Shown here in pieces: positions 1 through 11,783 of a DNA stretch of 63,512 nt. Below the pieces are notes generated by a model. It was not told where the DNA came from. It did no database searches and worked only from the letters and a program-made list of their open reading frames with translations. The stretch is from DASRAU01 sp035638075 (lineage in GTDB: Bacteria > Acidobacteriota > Polarisedimenticolia > Gp22-AA2). The number at the start of each line of letters is the position of its first letter. Within the stretch, counting starts at the first letter, position 1. Both the position numbers and the translations under genes were made by a program. Location of the stretch: NCBI GenBank assembly GCA_035638075.1, contig DASRAU010000012.1:1-63512 (forward strand). The letters run 5' to 3'.

Positions 1-1261
<1,261 letters not shown>

Positions 1262-1290
1262 GGGCCGGAAAGCGTTCCAAGGACACCGCC

Positions 1291-1836
1291 GTGCCCCGGG
1301 ATGAATCCCCCCTGTTCCTCGTCGGCTTCATGGGAGCCGGCAAGACGACGGTCGGCCAGGCTCTGGCGCGGCTGCTCGCCTGGGACTTCCTCGATCTGGA
1401 CGACGCCATCGTCGCGGCGGAGGGGCGCGACATCGCGCGCATCTTCGCCGAGTCGGGCGAGGCGCACTTCCGCGAGCGCGAGCGGGCCGTGCTGGCCGGG
1501 CTCGCGGGACGCCGGCGCCTCGTCGTGGCGTGCGGCGGCGGCACCTACGCGCAGGCCCCGGCCGCCCGGGTGATCGACCGGCTGGGCACCGCCGTCTGGC
1601 TCGAGGCGCCCCTCGGGCTTTGCCTGCGGCGCGCCGCCCACGGCCCGCCGCGCCCGCTCCTGAAGGGTCCGGCCCAGGCGGAAGCGCTGTACCGGTCGCG
1701 GCTGCCGAGGTACCTTTCGGCGCCGATCCGCCTGGACGTCGAACGCTTGACGCCCGAGGAGGCGGCGGAGCGCATCGTCGCCCTCCTCGACGCGCGCGGC
1801 GCTGGCGGAATCGATCCCTCCACCCTATCTTCCTGA
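1291..1836 (+). CDS. aroK: Shikimate kinase
   Basis: Phosphorylates shikimate at the 3-hydroxyl with ATP, the fifth step of chorismate synthesis. The 181-residue product matches the family length. The Walker A loop GFMGAGKTT lies at residues 11-19, the substrate/Mg region DLDDAI near 36, the glycine-rich CGGGTY near 81 and the lid arginine in RPLL near 122. The GTG start is chosen because AAGGA sits 7 nt upstream and the homology begins a few residues in; the frame stays open far upstream but that part is the shadow of accC. It follows accC after 29 nt and is probably cotranscribed with it. Confidence 0.92.
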   Translation: MPRDESPLFLVGFMGAGKTTVGQALARLLAWDFLDLDDAIVAAEGRDIARIFAESGEAHFRERERAVLAGLAGRRRLVVACGGGTYAQAPAARVIDRLGTAVWLEAPLGLCLRRAAHGPPRPLLKGPAQAEALYRSRLPRYLSAPIRLDVERLTPEEAAERIVALLDARGAGGIDPSTLSS

Positions 1837-1858
1837 GCGCGGCACCGGGGGAGACGCC

Positions 1859-2095
1859 ATGATCCGGCTCTTCGACAACGACAACGATCACCCGATCGGC
1901 GAGATCACCGAGGCCCAGTTCGACTTCCTGCAGGAACAGCTCATCGAGGAGACGCTCGACTCGACGACCTTCTCCCTCGCCCCCGCCACCGTGGAAAGCC
2001 TGGCGATGAACGGCGGCGACCCGGAGGTCATCGCGGTCCTGCGCAAGGCGCTCGGCACGCGCAACTCGATGGAGCTGCGCGTCGAGCTGGACTGA
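1859..2095 (+). CDS. Conserved small protein of unknown function
   Basis: A 78-residue acidic protein without signal peptide or membrane segment. It begins MIRLFDNDNDHPIGEIT and continues with helix-rich sequence (AQFDFLQEQLIEET) and an Asp/Glu-rich tail. The N-terminus resembles a family of very short proteins in Acidobacteria and delta-type bacteria that I remember only by pattern, and its function is not known to me. It is preceded by GGGGGAG 6 nt before the ATG, lies 22 nt after aroK, and its codon use is like its neighbours, so it looks like a real gene at the end of the accC-aroK run. Confidence 0.7.
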   Translation: MIRLFDNDNDHPIGEITEAQFDFLQEQLIEETLDSTTFSLAPATVESLAMNGGDPEVIAVLRKALGTRNSMELRVELD

Positions 2096-2097
2096 AC

Positions 2098-2109
2098 GAC
2101 CGGACGGTC
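2098..2109. repeat. Short palindrome between convergent genes
   Basis: GACCGGACGGTC forms a 5-bp inverted repeat in the 12 bases separating two convergent stop codons. It could be part of a bidirectional terminator, but there is no T-run on either side. Confidence 0.25.
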
Positions 2110-3256
2110 AGCCCACCCACCACCACGCGGCGTAGAAGGCCGCGAAGAAACCCGCCAGAGGCAGGCAGAAGGCCACGATCGCGGTGTGCCGATCCGGCTT
2201 TTCCGCGCCCGCCCGGGCCCAGAGCATGGACACCGGATAGATCGTCGAGGCGAAGCGGGTGAAGGACCAGAGCGTCGACGAGAGCGGCAGCAGGATCGCC
2301 GCGGCCGCGTAGAGCGCGTCCGAGCGCCGCAGGCGGCGGACGACGAAGACGAGCGAGACGACGAAGAGCACGGCGCAGGCGAGATCGATCGTGGAACGAT
2401 GCGCGCCATGGAGCTGGGGGGCTTCGAAGTAACGCGCGAAAGCGCGCCACGGCCCGGAGGTGGCGCCCCGCCAGCGTTCCTGGCGCGCCACGAACGGCAG
2501 CCACTCGCCGAATCGGTCGTGGCAGAACGCCGCCCAGCCCGCGAGCGCGAGCGCCGGCGCGGCGCAGGCGACGGCGGCGCGTCCGACCCTGGCCCGCGGG
2601 CGGTCCCAGTCTCCCTGGGGTCGCTGGATCTCCATCAGGACCGGCAGGAGCGCGAGCACACCCGTCGGCTTGGCGAGGCACGCCAGGGCCGCGGCGGCTC
2701 CCGAGGAGTGCGGGTGCCCGTCACGCGCCAGCCGGACCGCCAGGAGGGTGGCCGCCAGGAGGACCGACTCGGCGTACACCGCCGACAGGAAGAATGACGT
2801 CGGAAACGCCAGCAGGATCCAGACCGCGCGCCGGGCCTCGTCCTCGCCGCGATCCTGCTTCACGATGTCCAAAAGGAGCGCCGCAGCCAGGAGCGCCGCC
2901 AGATTCGAGACCAGCGCTCCTGCCGCGAGAAACGACATCCCGGTCTTTGCGACCAGGCGCAGGAGCAGCGGGTAGAGGGGGAAGAAGCCGCTGTCGTCGC
3001 CATGCTCGTAATGAACCGGAAGCCCGACGAACGCCTCGTCGGCGCCGTAGCCCCGCTCGGCGATGAGGAGGTACCACTCGGCATCCCAGCGCGCCGTGAT
3101 CTCCAGGAGCGGCGGTCCCGGCCGATGCCAGACGAGATTGCCATGCTGCAGGGTCAGCCCCGAGGGCAGGAGCGCCGCGCCGAGGAAGCCGGCGAGCATG
3201 AGCGCCAGCCGCGTCGCCGCGAACGGCAGGAGAACGGCTCGCAGCGACTCTTTCAT
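2108..3256 (-). CDS. PIG-V-like polytopic mannosyltransferase family protein
   Basis: A 382-residue membrane protein with about nine hydrophobic segments. After the first membrane helix comes RWDAEWYLLIAERGYG, followed by FFPLYPLLLR. This WD..WY..IA..GY plus FFPLYP pattern is the hallmark of the PIG-V-like GT-C glycosyltransferases, which use polyprenyl-phosphate sugars in the membrane. The ATG at 3256 (MKESLR) is preferred over in-frame starts up to 3445, because the longer N-terminus is Arg/Gly/Pro-rich antisense-type sequence and the ATG overlaps the upstream stop as ATGA. It is the second gene of a two-gene minus-strand operon. The acceptor is unknown. Confidence 0.75.
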   Translation of the reverse strand: MKESLRAVLLPFAATRLALMLAGFLGAALLPSGLTLQHGNLVWHRPGPPLLEITARWDAEWYLLIAERGYGADEAFVGLPVHYEHGDDSGFFPLYPLLLRLVAKTGMSFLAAGALVSNLAALLAAALLLDIVKQDRGEDEARRAVWILLAFPTSFFLSAVYAESVLLAATLLAVRLARDGHPHSSGAAAALACLAKPTGVLALLPVLMEIQRPQGDWDRPRARVGRAAVACAAPALALAGWAAFCHDRFGEWLPFVARQERWRGATSGPWRAFARYFEAPQLHGAHRSTIDLACAVLFVVSLVFVVRRLRRSDALYAAAAILLPLSSTLWSFTRFASTIYPVSMLWARAGAEKPDRHTAIVAFCLPLAGFFAAFYAAWWWVG

Positions 3257-4410
3257 GACGAGGCGACGGGAGTGTCGAGCGTGGCCGGTCGATCCTCGGA
3301 ACCCGGGGGGGCTCCCGCACGGCCGGACGGAAACGTCCGCCGCCTCAGCCGGTCCTCCAGGTGCCCGAGCGCGAGCGCCATCGCCGGCGCCAGGAGCGCG
3401 ATCGCCGGCATCAGGAAGCGGTTCCCCGCGTGGCTCGCGGTCCATTCCTGGTAGGGGGCCAGCACGGCGAGCAGCGTCACGAGCACGGCGGTGGTGAAGA
3501 GCGCCTCCGTCCGGTGGCGCCGGCCGAGGAGCAGCAGCCCCGGCACGACCAGCAGCACGACGGGCGCGGTCGGCAGGATCCCGTGCCGGGGATCGGCCAG
3601 CTCTCCCAGGAGGCCCCGCGCGAAATCCCCGTCGAATTGCGTCCGGTGCGTGATCAGCTGCTCCTGTCCCGAGGCGACCGACACACCGCGATCGTAGGAG
3701 GTCACGAAGGGAGATCCGAAAAGCGCGGCGTTGGTGGCCAGGAGCGCCAGCGCGGCCGGGGCCAGGCCCAGGGCCAGGCGCGCGCCTCCGCGGCGACCCC
3801 GCGAGGCGAAGGCGGCGACGGCCACGACCGGGACGAGCACGACGAGCAGGATCTTGGCCGCCACCGCCGCACCGAGCGCCAGCCCCGCCCCCAGAAGGCG
3901 CTCCTCAAAAAGCGCCAGGGACGCCAGCAGGAACAGGAGCGTCGCGAACAGATCCGGGGAGAGGTTGTAGACGTAATCGCGGAAGAACGTCCCGAGCAGG
4001 AGCACGGCCACAGCGGCCACGGCCGGGCCTGTGGAGGCGTGCCGCCGGGCCAGGAGCGTCATCACCGCCGCCACGGCGCCGAAGACGACGAGGTTGAACA
4101 GCAGGAAGCCATCCATGCCGAAGGCCGCCAGGAAGGGAAGCGCCGTGACCGGCATCAGGATCGGGTGCTTCGGGTACCAGGCGCCGTCCTGTCCCAGGGC
4201 GATCTGCCGCCCGTGCACCTCGAGGCCGCCGCGCAGCTGGTTGCGCAGATCGAGATCGTGATCGTGGAGGATCGAGACGGCGGTGGCCGCGTAATAAGGA
4301 CCGTCCCCGACGAGGAAGGTGAGGGGGCGGTGCTTCAGAAGGCAAAAGGCGCCCCCCGCAACGAAGGCGGCCAAACCGACGGCGGCCGCGACCCTGACGC
4401 CTCTGCCCAT
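3253..4410 (-). CDS. Polytopic membrane glycosyltransferase-like protein (GT-C/GT39 type)
   Basis: About 385 residues with roughly ten transmembrane segments. An Asp-containing first loop (GDGPYYAATAVSI) and a KHPILMPV segment resemble the catalytic loop of GT39/GT83-type lipid-linked sugar transferases. It contains a conserved-looking FRDYVYNLSPD loop and ends with a basic tail. The ATG at 4410 has GGAG 9 nt upstream; a GTG at 4425 is also possible, while the frame up to 4623 is unlikely to be coding. It is divergent from pilB and translationally coupled to the PIG-V-like gene by a 4-nt overlap. The specific sugar and acceptor cannot be read from the sequence. Confidence 0.65.
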   Translation of the reverse strand: MGRGVRVAAAVGLAAFVAGGAFCLLKHRPLTFLVGDGPYYAATAVSILHDHDLDLRNQLRGGLEVHGRQIALGQDGAWYPKHPILMPVTALPFLAAFGMDGFLLFNLVVFGAVAAVMTLLARRHASTGPAVAAVAVLLLGTFFRDYVYNLSPDLFATLLFLLASLALFEERLLGAGLALGAAVAAKILLVVLVPVVAVAAFASRGRRGGARLALGLAPAALALLATNAALFGSPFVTSYDRGVSVASGQEQLITHRTQFDGDFARGLLGELADPRHGILPTAPVVLLVVPGLLLLGRRHRTEALFTTAVLVTLLAVLAPYQEWTASHAGNRFLMPAIALLAPAMALALGHLEDRLRRRTFPSGRAGAPPGSEDRPATLDTPVASS

Positions 4411-4525
4411 CCGGACGCGCTCCACGCCATCCCCTGCGATTCGTTGGACTTCCGGCAGGAATCTAGGGATCCAGCAGGGCCATGTCAATGATGTAACACT
4501 GCCTATACGCTTTTTGACTCCCGCC

Positions 4526-4554
4526 TTGACAAAAATTGTTCGGGTCAACACATT
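4526..4554 (+). promoter_or_regulatory. Probable sigma-70 promoter of the pilB operon in the divergent region, with inverted repeat
   Basis: A perfect TTGACA (4526-4531) is followed after 17 nt by a weak -10 (CACATT, 4549-4554). The -35 box is also the left arm of an inverted repeat, TTGAC (4526-4530) and GTCAA (4544-4548), with an AT-rich centre that stands out in this GC-rich sequence. The 212-bp gap between the divergent genes holds nothing else that I recognise; no sigma-54 spacing was found here. Confidence 0.5.
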
Positions 4555-4622
4555 GGCCGTCGGGCAAATCCATGGGCCGGTCCGGCGTGTAGGCGCGCCG
4601 CCGGCGGGGGGCGTTTCGGGCA

Positions 4623-6338
<1,716 letters not shown>

Positions 6339-6357
6339 GACACCAAGGAGACACCTC

Positions 6358-7482
<1,125 letters not shown>

Positions 7483-7496
7483 GACGGGAGGCGACC

Positions 7497-8699
7497 ATGC
7501 CGGTCTACGCCTGGAAGGGCCGAAACAAGATGGGCAAGACCCAGGAGGGCACCCTCACCGCCGACAGCAAGGACGCGGTGATCGCCCTCCTGCGCCGCCA
7601 GCAGATCATGGTGGCCGCGGTCACCGAGAAGGGGAAGGAGATCGCCGTCCCGAAGTTCGGCGGCGGCGTGAAGCAGAAGGAGATCGCCATCTTCACCCGG
7701 CAGTTCTCGGTCATGATCGACGCCGGCCTGCCGCTGGTGCAGTGCCTGGAAATCCTCGGCGGCCAGCAGAAGAACCGGGTCTTCCAGAAGGTCCTCTTCC
7801 AGGTGCGCCAGGACGTCGAGGCCGGCCAGACGCTGGCCGACTCGCTGCGGAAGCACCCGAAGGTCTTCAACGACCTGTTCGCCAACATGATCGCCGCCGG
7901 CGAGTCGGGCGGTATTCTCGACACCATCCTGCAGCGCCTCTCGACCTACATCGAGAAGCGCGTCAAGCTGCAGAGCGCGGTGCGCTCGGCGATGATCTAC
8001 CCGACCGCCGTCATCACCATCGCGGTCGGCGTGGTCGTCGTCATCCTGTGGAAGGTCATCCCGACGTTCGCGATGCTGTTCCAGGGGCTGGGCGCGACGC
8101 TGCCGCTGCCGACCCGGATCACCATCGCCGCCAGCCGCTTCCTCGGGCGCTTCATGCCGGTGCTCGTGCTGGGCATGGGCGCGGCGGCCTTCTTCCTGAA
8201 CCGCTACTACAAGACCTACAAGGGGCGCCGCCAGATCGACGCCTTCATCCTCAAGATGCCGATCATGGGCGACCTGATGCGCAAGATCGCCGTCGCCCGC
8301 TTCTGCCGCACGCTCGGGACGCTCATCCAGTCCGGCGTGCCGATCCTCGAGGGCCTGGAGATCACCGCCCGGACATCGGGCAACTCCATCGTCGAGGACG
8401 CCATCATGGCGACCCGCAAGAGCATCGAGGAAGGGAAGACGATCTCCGGGCCGCTCGAGGAGACGACCGTCTTCCCGTCGATGGTCGTGCAGATGATCGC
8501 CGTCGGCGAGCAGACCGGCGCGCTCGACACCATGCTGTCGAAGATCGCCGACTTCTACGAGGACGAGGTGGACGAGGCGGTGGCCAACCTGATGGCGCTC
8601 CTCGAGCCGATCCTCATCCTGTTCCTGGGCGTGATGATCGGCGGCATCGTCATCTCGATGTACATGCCGATGTTCAGCCTGATCGGCAAGATCGCCTAG
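7497..8699 (+). CDS. pilC: Type IV pilus inner-membrane platform protein PilC
   Basis: Integral platform protein that couples PilB/PilT to pilin movement. The protein has 400 residues, starts MPVYAWKGRN and has two tandem GspF domains (about 70-190 and 270-395), each with the helical ARFCRTLGTL/FTRQFSVMIDAGLPL type of motif, and three membrane helices (about 168-190, 219-237 and 372-395). The ATG at 7497 is preceded by GGGAGG; the longer in-frame extension upstream overlaps pilT and is a shadow. The gene sits 14 nt after pilT. Confidence 0.95.
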   Translation: MPVYAWKGRNKMGKTQEGTLTADSKDAVIALLRRQQIMVAAVTEKGKEIAVPKFGGGVKQKEIAIFTRQFSVMIDAGLPLVQCLEILGGQQKNRVFQKVLFQVRQDVEAGQTLADSLRKHPKVFNDLFANMIAAGESGGILDTILQRLSTYIEKRVKLQSAVRSAMIYPTAVITIAVGVVVVILWKVIPTFAMLFQGLGATLPLPTRITIAASRFLGRFMPVLVLGMGAAAFFLNRYYKTYKGRRQIDAFILKMPIMGDLMRKIAVARFCRTLGTLIQSGVPILEGLEITARTSGNSIVEDAIMATRKSIEEGKTISGPLEETTVFPSMVVQMIAVGEQTGALDTMLSKIADFYEDEVDEAVANLMALLEPILILFLGVMIGGIVISMYMPMFSLIGKIA

Positions 8700-8710
8700 G
8701 CCGGTGACCC

Positions 8711-10393
8711 ATGCCGGCCGCGCCGTCGTCGGAGCTGCGACGCCAGCTGCAGTGGCTCATGACCTTCCGGGTCGTGATCACCACGACGCTGCTCGTCTGC
8801 ACCTTCGTCATCGAGCTGCTGTTCCGGCCGCTCCTGCCGCTCCTGCCGTTCTACGCGCTGGCCGTGTCGGCGTACCTGCTCACGCTGGTCTACGCCGCCG
8901 CCCTGCGGACGCGCCGCGCCCCCCGCATGCAGGCCTATCTGCAACTGGCGGGGGACGCGGCGATCATCACCGGCTTCGTCTACCTGACCGGCGGGGCGCA
9001 GAGCCCGTTCTCCTTCCTGTACCTGCCGGGGATCGTGGCGGGGTGCATCCTCCTGCTGCGGCGGGGCGGGTTCGTCGTCGCGCTGACGTCGTGGTTCCTC
9101 TACGCGTCGCTCGTCCTGATGCTGCAGCGGGGCATGCTGCCACCGTCGCCCCAGGCGCTGTTCGAGGATCCCGGCGTGCCGCCGGTGCGGCTCGTCTACA
9201 CGCTCCTGGCGCACCTGGTGTCGTTCATCGCGCTGGCGTACCTGGCGTCGCACCTGACGGAGAGCCTGCGGCGGACCGGGGCCGAGCTGGAGCGGCGCTC
9301 CGGCGAGATCCTCGAGCTGCGGGCGCTGCACGACAACATCATCGACAGCATCAACTCGGGGCTGCTGACGACCGACGCCTCGGGGCGCATCACCTTCGCC
9401 AACCGGGCGGCGGCGGAGATCACCGGGCGGGAGACCCTCGATCTCGCCGGGATCTCGATCGGATCGCTCCTGCGGCAGCCCGACCGGTTCCTGGCGGAGA
9501 TCCGCGCGGCGCTCGACCGGCGCAGCCGGCATCGCTTCGAGATCGACTGGAAGGACGAGCGCGGGCGGGAGCTGTTCCTGGGCTTCACGGTGTCGGTCCT
9601 GCGCGAGCGGGACGGGAGCGCCGTCGGGATGATCTTCATCTTCCAGGACCTGACCGAGATCCGCGTCCTCGAAGAGGAGGTCGCCCTCAAGAAGCGCATG
9701 GCGGCGCTGGGGGAGATGGCGGCCGGCGTGGCGCACGAGCTGCGGAACCCTCTGGCCTCGCTGAGCGGTTCGGTGCAGGTGCTGCAGCGTGACCTGCGTC
9801 CGCGCGGAGAAGCGGGAGAGCTGATGGAGATCGTCGTCAAGGAAACCAAGCGGCTCGACGGCATCATCCGCGACTTCCTGCTGTTCGCGAAGCCGGGGCG
9901 CTTCCATCCCACGCAGGTGGACCTCGCGCCCCTCCTGGTCGAGACCCTGAGCCTCCTCGAGCACAGCGACGAACGCCGGGCGGACCATCGCATCCTGACG
10001 GAGGTCGGGTCGGAGCCGGTCCCCGCCTGGGTGGACGCCAACCGCATGAAGCAGGTCTTCTGGAACCTCGCCAAGAACGCGCTGAAGGCCATGCCGCAGG
10101 GCGGGACGCTGCGGGCCCGGGCGCGCCTCGGACCCGAGGGGGCGCACGTGTCGTTCGTTGACAGCGGGGTGGGCATGAGCGACGAGGAGGTGGCGAAGAG
10201 CTTCCAGCCCTTCCATTCCTCGTTCGCCGGCGGATCCGGCCTCGGGCTGTCGATCGTCTACCGCATCGTCCAGGAGCACGGCGGACGCATCCAGGTGCAG
10301 AGCCGCCCCGGGGCCGGCACCACCATCACGCTGGCGCTGCCGTCGGCGCAGGGATCCGGCGGGCGGAGGGAGGTACCGTGGATCGCATCCTGA
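8711..10393 (+). CDS. pilS: Sensor histidine kinase PilS
   Basis: Membrane kinase that in known systems senses the pilin pool and phosphorylates PilR. The protein has 560 residues. Six hydrophobic segments fill residues about 15-190, followed by a PAS domain (about 210-325). The H-box GVAHELRNPLAS has the phosphorylated His near 341, the N-box is NLAKNALKAM near 452, and the G boxes are DSGVGMS near 485 and GSGLGLS near 511. The gene overlaps pilR by 16 nt, so the pair is translationally coupled. The assignment to PilS rather than a generic kinase rests on the six-helix sensor and the position between pilC and pilR. Confidence 0.9.
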   Translation: MPAAPSSELRRQLQWLMTFRVVITTTLLVCTFVIELLFRPLLPLLPFYALAVSAYLLTLVYAAALRTRRAPRMQAYLQLAGDAAIITGFVYLTGGAQSPFSFLYLPGIVAGCILLLRRGGFVVALTSWFLYASLVLMLQRGMLPPSPQALFEDPGVPPVRLVYTLLAHLVSFIALAYLASHLTESLRRTGAELERRSGEILELRALHDNIIDSINSGLLTTDASGRITFANRAAAEITGRETLDLAGISIGSLLRQPDRFLAEIRAALDRRSRHRFEIDWKDERGRELFLGFTVSVLRERDGSAVGMIFIFQDLTEIRVLEEEVALKKRMAALGEMAAGVAHELRNPLASLSGSVQVLQRDLRPRGEAGELMEIVVKETKRLDGIIRDFLLFAKPGRFHPTQVDLAPLLVETLSLLEHSDERRADHRILTEVGSEPVPAWVDANRMKQVFWNLAKNALKAMPQGGTLRARARLGPEGAHVSFVDSGVGMSDEEVAKSFQPFHSSFAGGSGLGLSIVYRIVQEHGGRIQVQSRPGAGTTITLALPSAQGSGGRREVPWIAS

Positions 10394-11773
10394 TCGTCGA
10401 CGACGAGGCGGGCATGCGCGACATGCTCTCCATCCTGCTGCGCAAGGAAGGCTACGGCGTGGCGGTCGCCGACCGGGCCGAGAAGGCCATCGAGATGGCG
10501 TCGAAAGGGGAGTTCGACCTGGTGATGAGCGACATCTCCATGCCCGGCAAGAGCGGCATCGAGGTGCTGCGGCAGACCAAGGCGGCGTCGCCCGACACAC
10601 CGGTGATCCTGGTCACCGCCTACGCTTCGACCGAGAGCGCCGTCGAGGCGCTGAAGCTCGGCGCCTACGACTACCTCATCAAGCCGTTCGACGTCGAGGA
10701 GCTGAAGAACGTCGTCCGCAACGCCCTCGAGAAGCGCCGGCTGGAGACCGAGAACCGGGTGCTGAAGCGCGAGCTGAAGCGCAAGACCGGCTCCGACACG
10801 CTGGTCGGGGAGGCCCCGCGCATGCGCGAGGTGCTCGCCCTCATCGAGCGCATTGCGCCGACCCACTCGACCGTGCTCATCGGGGGGGAATCGGGGACCG
10901 GCAAGGAGCTGGCGGCGCGCGCCATCCACGCGCAGAGCCCGCGGCGCGATCGCCCGTTCGTGTCGATCAACTGCGGGGCGCTGCCGGACGAGCTGCTCGA
11001 ATCCGAGCTGTTCGGCCACACGCGCGGGTCGTTCACCGGCGCCGTCACCTCCAAGAAGGGGCTGTTCGAGGTGGCCGACGGCGGCACCGTCTTCCTCGAC
11101 GAGATCGGCGACACCACGCCGGCGATGCAGGTGAAGCTGCTGCGCGTCCTTCAGGAAAGGCGCATCCGGCGGGTGGGCGGCACCGAGGAGACCGAGGTCA
11201 ACGTGCGGGTGCTGGCGGCGACCAACCACGATCTCGAGGCGCTGGTGCGCGAGAAGCGCTTCCGAGGACCTCTACTACCGCATCAACGTCATCCAGATCG
11301 CCATGCCGCCGCTGCGGGAGAAGCGCGAGGACATCCCGCGCCTGGTGGATCACTTCGTGGCCAAGTTCGCATCCCTGATGGGAAAGAAGGTCTCCGGCGT
11401 GTCGGACGAGGTGCGCCGGACGCTGCAGCAGCACGACTGGCCCGGGAACGTGCGCGAGCTGGAGAACGTCATCGAGCGGGCCGTGGCTCTCGCCTCGGCG
11501 GAGATCCTCGGGCCTGAGGACCTGGCGCGCGAGCTGGGCGGGGCGCGGGCGGCGAAGGAGCTGCCGGCCGAGCTGACCGACACCGGCATCGACCTGGAGC
11601 GCCGGCTCGAGGACCTGCGCGAGCACTTCATGTCCCTCGCCCTGACGCGGGCCGACGGCGTCCAGACGCGCGCCGCGGAGCTTCTGGGGATGAGCTTCCG
11701 CTCCTTCCGCTACTTCGCGAAGAAATACAACCTGCTGGACGGCCGGCGGGAACCGCGCGCCGGCGCGGCTTAG
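10378..11773 (+). CDS. pilR: Sigma-54 activator PilR, interrupted by a 2-base frameshift
   Basis: NtrC-class response regulator expected to activate pilA transcription with RpoN. The receiver domain has acceptor Asp52 (VMSDISMP). The AAA+ domain has Walker A GGESGTGKE (about 169-177), the sigma-54 contact loop in the variant form GSFTGA, and Walker B VFLDEIGD. At 11263 the frame breaks: the expected RFREDLYYR reads RFRGPLLP. Removing two bases from a CGCG stretch explains this exactly, and the +1 frame continues from GAG at 11264 through PPLREKREDI to a C-terminal Fis-type helix-turn-helix (RAAELLGMSFRSFRY) and stop at 11773. It is either a sequencing/assembly error or a recent inactivating mutation. 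The GTG start overlaps pilS. Confidence 0.85.
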
Positions 11774-11783
11774 GAGTCCTTCG

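Noticed and set aside
4551..4571. TTGGCCGTCGGGCAAAT upstream of pilB as a sigma-54 promoter
   Set aside because: The GG-to-GC distance is wrong (8 instead of 10) and there is no TTGC element.
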